64,000 nt of DNA. Origin: Polytrichum commune (lineage: Eukaryota; Streptophyta; Polytrichopsida; Polytrichales; Polytrichaceae). The notes below the pieces were generated by a model that was not told the DNA's origin, made no database searches, and saw only the letters and a list, made by a program, of their open reading frames with translations. The stretch covers positions 53,459,554-53,523,553 of the forward strand of contig OX485803.1 in assembly GCA_950295325.1 (NCBI GenBank). Reading direction: 5' to 3'. The first letter of the stretch is position 1, and the number at the start of each line of letters is the position of its first letter. The translations under genes and the position numbers were made by a program. Below are positions 60,401 through 64,000 of this stretch, piece after piece.

Positions 60401-63400
60401 AAAAGTCCCATTGATGTGAACATGTCAGGTCACATAACATGTTCCTTATACCAGCTACCCTAGAAGCCATAAAAGTCCCTAGACTATATAATTCATTTAG
60501 TGTGGCATTAGAATTAATGTGCTACATATTTAACATTGGCCACATTAATATACAAACTCTTTATGATTGATGTTCGCAATGTTAGAAAGTATTCAAGCCT
60601 CTTGCCACAGTAGGAACATAGTTTTATGTTCTGATAGTACTGACCCACATTAATGTACATTCATGGTAAATCATGCAGCCCACTATAATAAACATTAGTG
60701 AGAAAAGGTGTCACTAAAAAAAAATAATGTACTCCACGGCTATTAGTCTAATGTTTATTGTTGTGGGTCGATGATGGATATTATGGTCTCCACTAAATCG
60801 GATATATAGTGTAATACTTATTGAAAAGACAATTTGAGAAGATATTAGAAACACAAAAACACAACCAAACATAAGTACCAAGCTCCCCTGGAGTGCAAAT
60901 TCTCTCGCCAATAGACCATATCATAGGAAAGGTGAGTCTTTCAGACCTATTATCAGTGCCCATGTACACTGTATGAAGGAGTCGACTAGCAAATTCTTCT
61001 GCTCTTTCTGGTACTTCACCCTTCTGGTAATTACCAATACGAACAGCATCTGAGGTAACTTGCTTGTCACCATCCTTCACAGCTGTATGAAAAGCCAATC
61101 GTAGTATAATGAGACTTGCGATTTTCATGTAGGACTCTAGAGTAGAAAAGATTGCCAATTGCCAAGAGATGGGAAGAAATAAAATGATACCAACCTTTCA
61201 CAACAAGCTGGCACATGCAGCCAACAATGGCAGCCACTGATGAACTATCAGCTCCTCCTGAAAGTGGCAACAGGTATCCAGTAGCCCCGCTACGGCGTAA
61301 ATAATCCCAGAGCCAACAAGCTGGACCAAGAGCTATCTCCTCACAAGGATCGTGGTAGCGCACCTGCAATGTCCACAATGCATTATCAAGATCAGGAAAT
61401 GGCTGATAAATCACCACACTAAACATCTGATGTAATTTGGCATTAAAATTGGTGTGCCGTGCCAAGTAGAGTGGTCTTCATGCTTGTCATGTAGCACCGA
61501 GTGTCATATGACAGCCTCTCTAGGTGCCACCCAGTGATTTCAAAAGAGTTATTGTGGATCAGTGATGAACAGCATGGGCCACATTTAATCAGATGTTTAG
61601 TGTAGACATTGAATTTCAAAGAGTTCTTACAATTCATGATTGAGATTGAGATCTTTGCTTTGCACTAACAATTTGTAAATTTGCAAGTTCAAATTGAAGT
61701 AACCTTTACCTCTACAGGATTGGTGGGTACAAAATTGGTCATGTTTAAGGGCCGAGAAAGTTTAAACTTCACTGGCACGAATGGAATCCGGGGTTCTTGA
61801 CTGGCTTGTTCTCTTAAACTGCTCACCGTACCCCTGTGTCCTGCAACCTGCAAGGTTCACATCTTTATGCTCAGTACTCCGTACATAGCAGCAAACATCA
61901 TTCATTCCAACTATTTGAGATTTCTATCTAGTATTAGGTCAGCAACTCAGAACGAAGAAATTGTGGTTTTGCAGTCTGCAACATGCAAGGTAGCCCTCAA
62001 CATATGATGCAGCTGAGCGATGAAGTGTTGAAAAGCAATTCTTACGGTGTCCAGGTCCACCACTGCTACTACAACTTCAACATCTTTCATAGAGAACTGT
62101 GAACCTTGTGCCACAACATCTCCATTTACTATCACAGAGGCACATCCATCTGCCAAGATTTTGCCAACACCACATTGTTTAAACATCATACCAATGCTTT
62201 GAAAGTCTTGAGTCAGGAAGAAAACTTGATCCAGTATGAACAATTTATTGGCAATCTGAACCAAACAAACCACCTCATGGCAGGAATTTTCAATAAGTAG
62301 CACTGTCAGCCTTGTACATACAAGAAGCAGTAAGAACACTATCTCGACTGCAATAGATTAGGCCATCACGAAATAAATCGGAAGAACCTGCTGCAACTAT
62401 ACAAGGGGACGGGCAAGATAAGAAACAGGAATATTCGATGTAAGAAGTATCACCAGCTTATGAACAACAGCACCAAGTGAGAGACATGCCACAATGAGCA
62501 GGAGGTATGGATATAAGGTATGTGGGCCTTATACATGTGGTCACTCTCCTTAATTGGACACCTATATTTGAGCGGTACATGGCAAGGTTTGTAGTTAAGA
62601 GCTCCTATAACTTTTACAAAATCCTATAACTCCTAATTCCTATAGGTCTCTCACTTTGGCCTCCTATAACTTTTGCATCTCAACTCCAATGAACCCCAAA
62701 CTTGATATGACAAGTCTCAAGATTCATCACATTTGCTAACTTAATGAAACAATTCCCAAGTCAATCCAACGACCAAAATTCTGTGTGGAGTTGGAAGTAC
62801 CCACAATAGACATGCTTTAACAATTAAAATCATCAGATTACCAAAAATAGAGAGGTACGGAAAATAACCATAATAAAGACGGCCTCCATCACAGCCCTGT
62901 TGGTTTGCATAAAGGTAGACACCACCAGCCTTGGCGGTAGCATTTTGCATGAGCTCCAGCCTTGTATTAAGTTTTCGGAGCTGGTGATGGCTGCCACTCC
63001 CGTTTGCAATAATCTCAACACCATTCAAAGACAAACCTGTGTGAGGTGACGATGGCGTGAAAAGCTCCTCACATGTCTCTGAGGCCACATTCCTACATAA
63101 CACCAAATCTCCTCACAATGGTCAGGCCAAGAAAATTTGTTCACATCTCTATTCCCGATTGGATATGAGAAGGCGCATAATCACCTGTAATCGATGACCC
63201 TGCCATGGAATAACCACTACGTCCAGTGATGGTCATGTGTTGTCCTCCATCAGCTATAGTAAGCACCCAGTCCCTACCTCGAGCTAGATTGGGCACCTAC
63301 TACTACAGGCAAACCGTGACAGGGCTCCTCGGATCCATTAAGGTATGCGGGCCTTACTCAATTGCTTTTCTTAATCAGACACCTATATTTGAGTGGTGTG

Positions 63401-64000
63401 TGGTTAGGTGCAGATCTAAGAACGAACACCAAAAGGACATGTTTAAAAGAGATTGGACTATGTGCTCAAAATTTGTTAAAGCATCCAGGGCTCAATAGTC
63501 AACATCATTGGGGGGACCTATAATGGCTATTAGTAACGAGCTCAAGAATCTTCACTTTGATAATGAATAAAATATTCATATGAGCTACGAAAATTATGAG
63601 GAAAATGGCCACAGACACGATTGGAATTGGCAACCATCGCACTAATTGTGTGTTTTCCCATCCTACGAGAACTGGGTGCAGAGCTAAAACTGTCCATTTC
63701 AGGCCCCCTTACCTTATCTAGTTCATAGAAATCCCCATTCATAAATAAGAGGAGTTGGCATTTGATAAAAACCCTAAACCTTCTATTTGTCTCGGAGGTT
63801 TGCAAGATTCGATGCTGTAGAATTGATGTGGAGGGAAGTTTGAAGATTTGAAAGTATGAAAGCTTACGTATCCTCAAAGGCGAGGTATCCATCACCAAAT
63901 GGAACGAACTCCTGTCCAGTGACTTCTTTAATGATCTCTGGAAGCTGAAAACTCTCTAGCTGGCGGAGACGTTTCCAGCCTGAAAACCATCGCAGTTCAC
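57420..64000 (-). CDS. glutamine-dependent NAD(+) synthetase, C-terminal twelve exons (cut by window edge)
   Basis: Exons on the minus strand: 64000(partial)-63868, 63092-62869, 62149-62046, 61847-61710, 61363-61195, 61082-60947, 60387-60246, 60009-59833, 59258-59091, 58912-58817, 58463-58335 and 57662-57420. Phases agree throughout and give about 619 residues of a roughly 700-residue enzyme; the first nitrilase exons lie beyond the window. The nitrilase-type glutaminase half includes [14 protein letters not shown] with the nucleophilic Cys. The synthetase half has the ATP-binding P-loop [75 protein letters not shown] and [17 protein letters not shown]. The enzyme uses glutamine-derived ammonia and ATP to turn nicotinate adenine dinucleotide into NAD+, the last step of the de novo and Preiss-Handler routes, in the cytosol. 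One donor is weak (GTCTGA at exon 61082-60947). MITE copies occupy three introns. Confidence 0.96.
59386..59744 (-). mobile_element. MITE family R1, intact copy with TIRs and 6-bp duplication, in a NAD synthetase intron
   Basis: 359 bp. The ends are CAAGGTAAGCGGGCC and GGTCCGCTTACCTTG, inverted with one mismatch over 15 bp. The sequence TCTTGG occurs immediately on both sides (59380-59385 and 59745-59750). There is no coding frame. It lies in the intron between the exons at 60009-59833 and 59258-59091, with the right end only about 80 bp from the donor site. Confidence 0.85.
62515..62605 (+). repeat. truncated MITE family R1 copy in a NAD synthetase intron
   Basis: Begins AAGGTATGTGGGCCTTATAC, continues 'cacctatatttgagcggt' and stops after about 90 bp. 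It lies in the intron between exons 63092-62869 and 62149-62046. Confidence 0.6.
63340..63715 (+). mobile_element. MITE family R1, near full-length copy in a NAD synthetase intron
   Basis: 376 bp between AAGGTATGCGGGCC and GGCCCCCTTACCTT (inverted, two mismatches in 14). The interior is collinear with the other R1 copies. It fills about half of the intron between the exons at 64000-63868 and 63092-62869, in the opposite orientation to the 59386 copy. The target duplication is not clear. Confidence 0.75.

Noticed and set aside
60714-60911. Continuation of the NAD synthetase exon past 60947
   Set aside because: The frame stays open but departs from the family at once, while splicing at 60947 to 60387 restores the conserved [13 protein letters not shown] segment in phase.

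Overview
This window looks like nuclear DNA of a land plant with a moderate to large, repeat-rich genome. Gene density is low: four protein-coding genes and one tRNA in 64 kb. The genes have GT-AG introns and plant-type products (an organelle-targeted TSPO, a plant-type eL23A/uL23, a nitrilase-fused NAD synthetase). One gene fuses a glutathione-S-transferase-like half to a hemerythrin half. From memory, that GST class (GSTH) was described in the moss Physcomitrella and is absent from flowering plants, so I infer a non-seed plant (bryophyte or lycophyte). I cannot name the species.

Layout. 1-7.2 kb: no recognisable gene; small MITE-like repeats, a tandem duplication and homopolymer tracts. 7.8-8.6 kb: an intronless TSPO gene (+) with two ABRE-like boxes upstream and a duplicated 3' flank. 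11.0-12.3 kb: ribosomal protein L23A (-), two exons, the second only 85 bp. 14.4 kb: tRNA-Pro(CGG) (-). 16.3-22.9 kb: microsatellites, a SINE inserted into a MITE, and a decayed LINE 3' end with an RNase H domain. 24.0-27.4 kb: the four-exon GST-hemerythrin gene (-). 27.4-53 kb: no confident gene; dispersed repeats, a 390-bp tandem array, a second SINE, a GGGCC-rich patch and a 1.25-kb element with 0.4-kb terminal inverted repeats. 53.0-54.3 kb: a decayed multi-exon open frame of unknown family. 57.4-64.0 kb: the last twelve exons of glutamine-dependent NAD+ synthetase (-), cut by the right edge, with three copies of one MITE family in its introns.

The four genes do not form a pathway. They are unrelated single genes: stress-linked membrane tetrapyrrole/lipid binding (TSPO), translation (L23A), a thiol/di-iron fusion (GSTH) and NAD biosynthesis. 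The intergenic space is mostly small non-autonomous transposons. At least eight dispersed or duplicated repeat families can be paired by eye; two have readable target-site duplications. I found no CRISPR array, operon or intact autonomous transposon.
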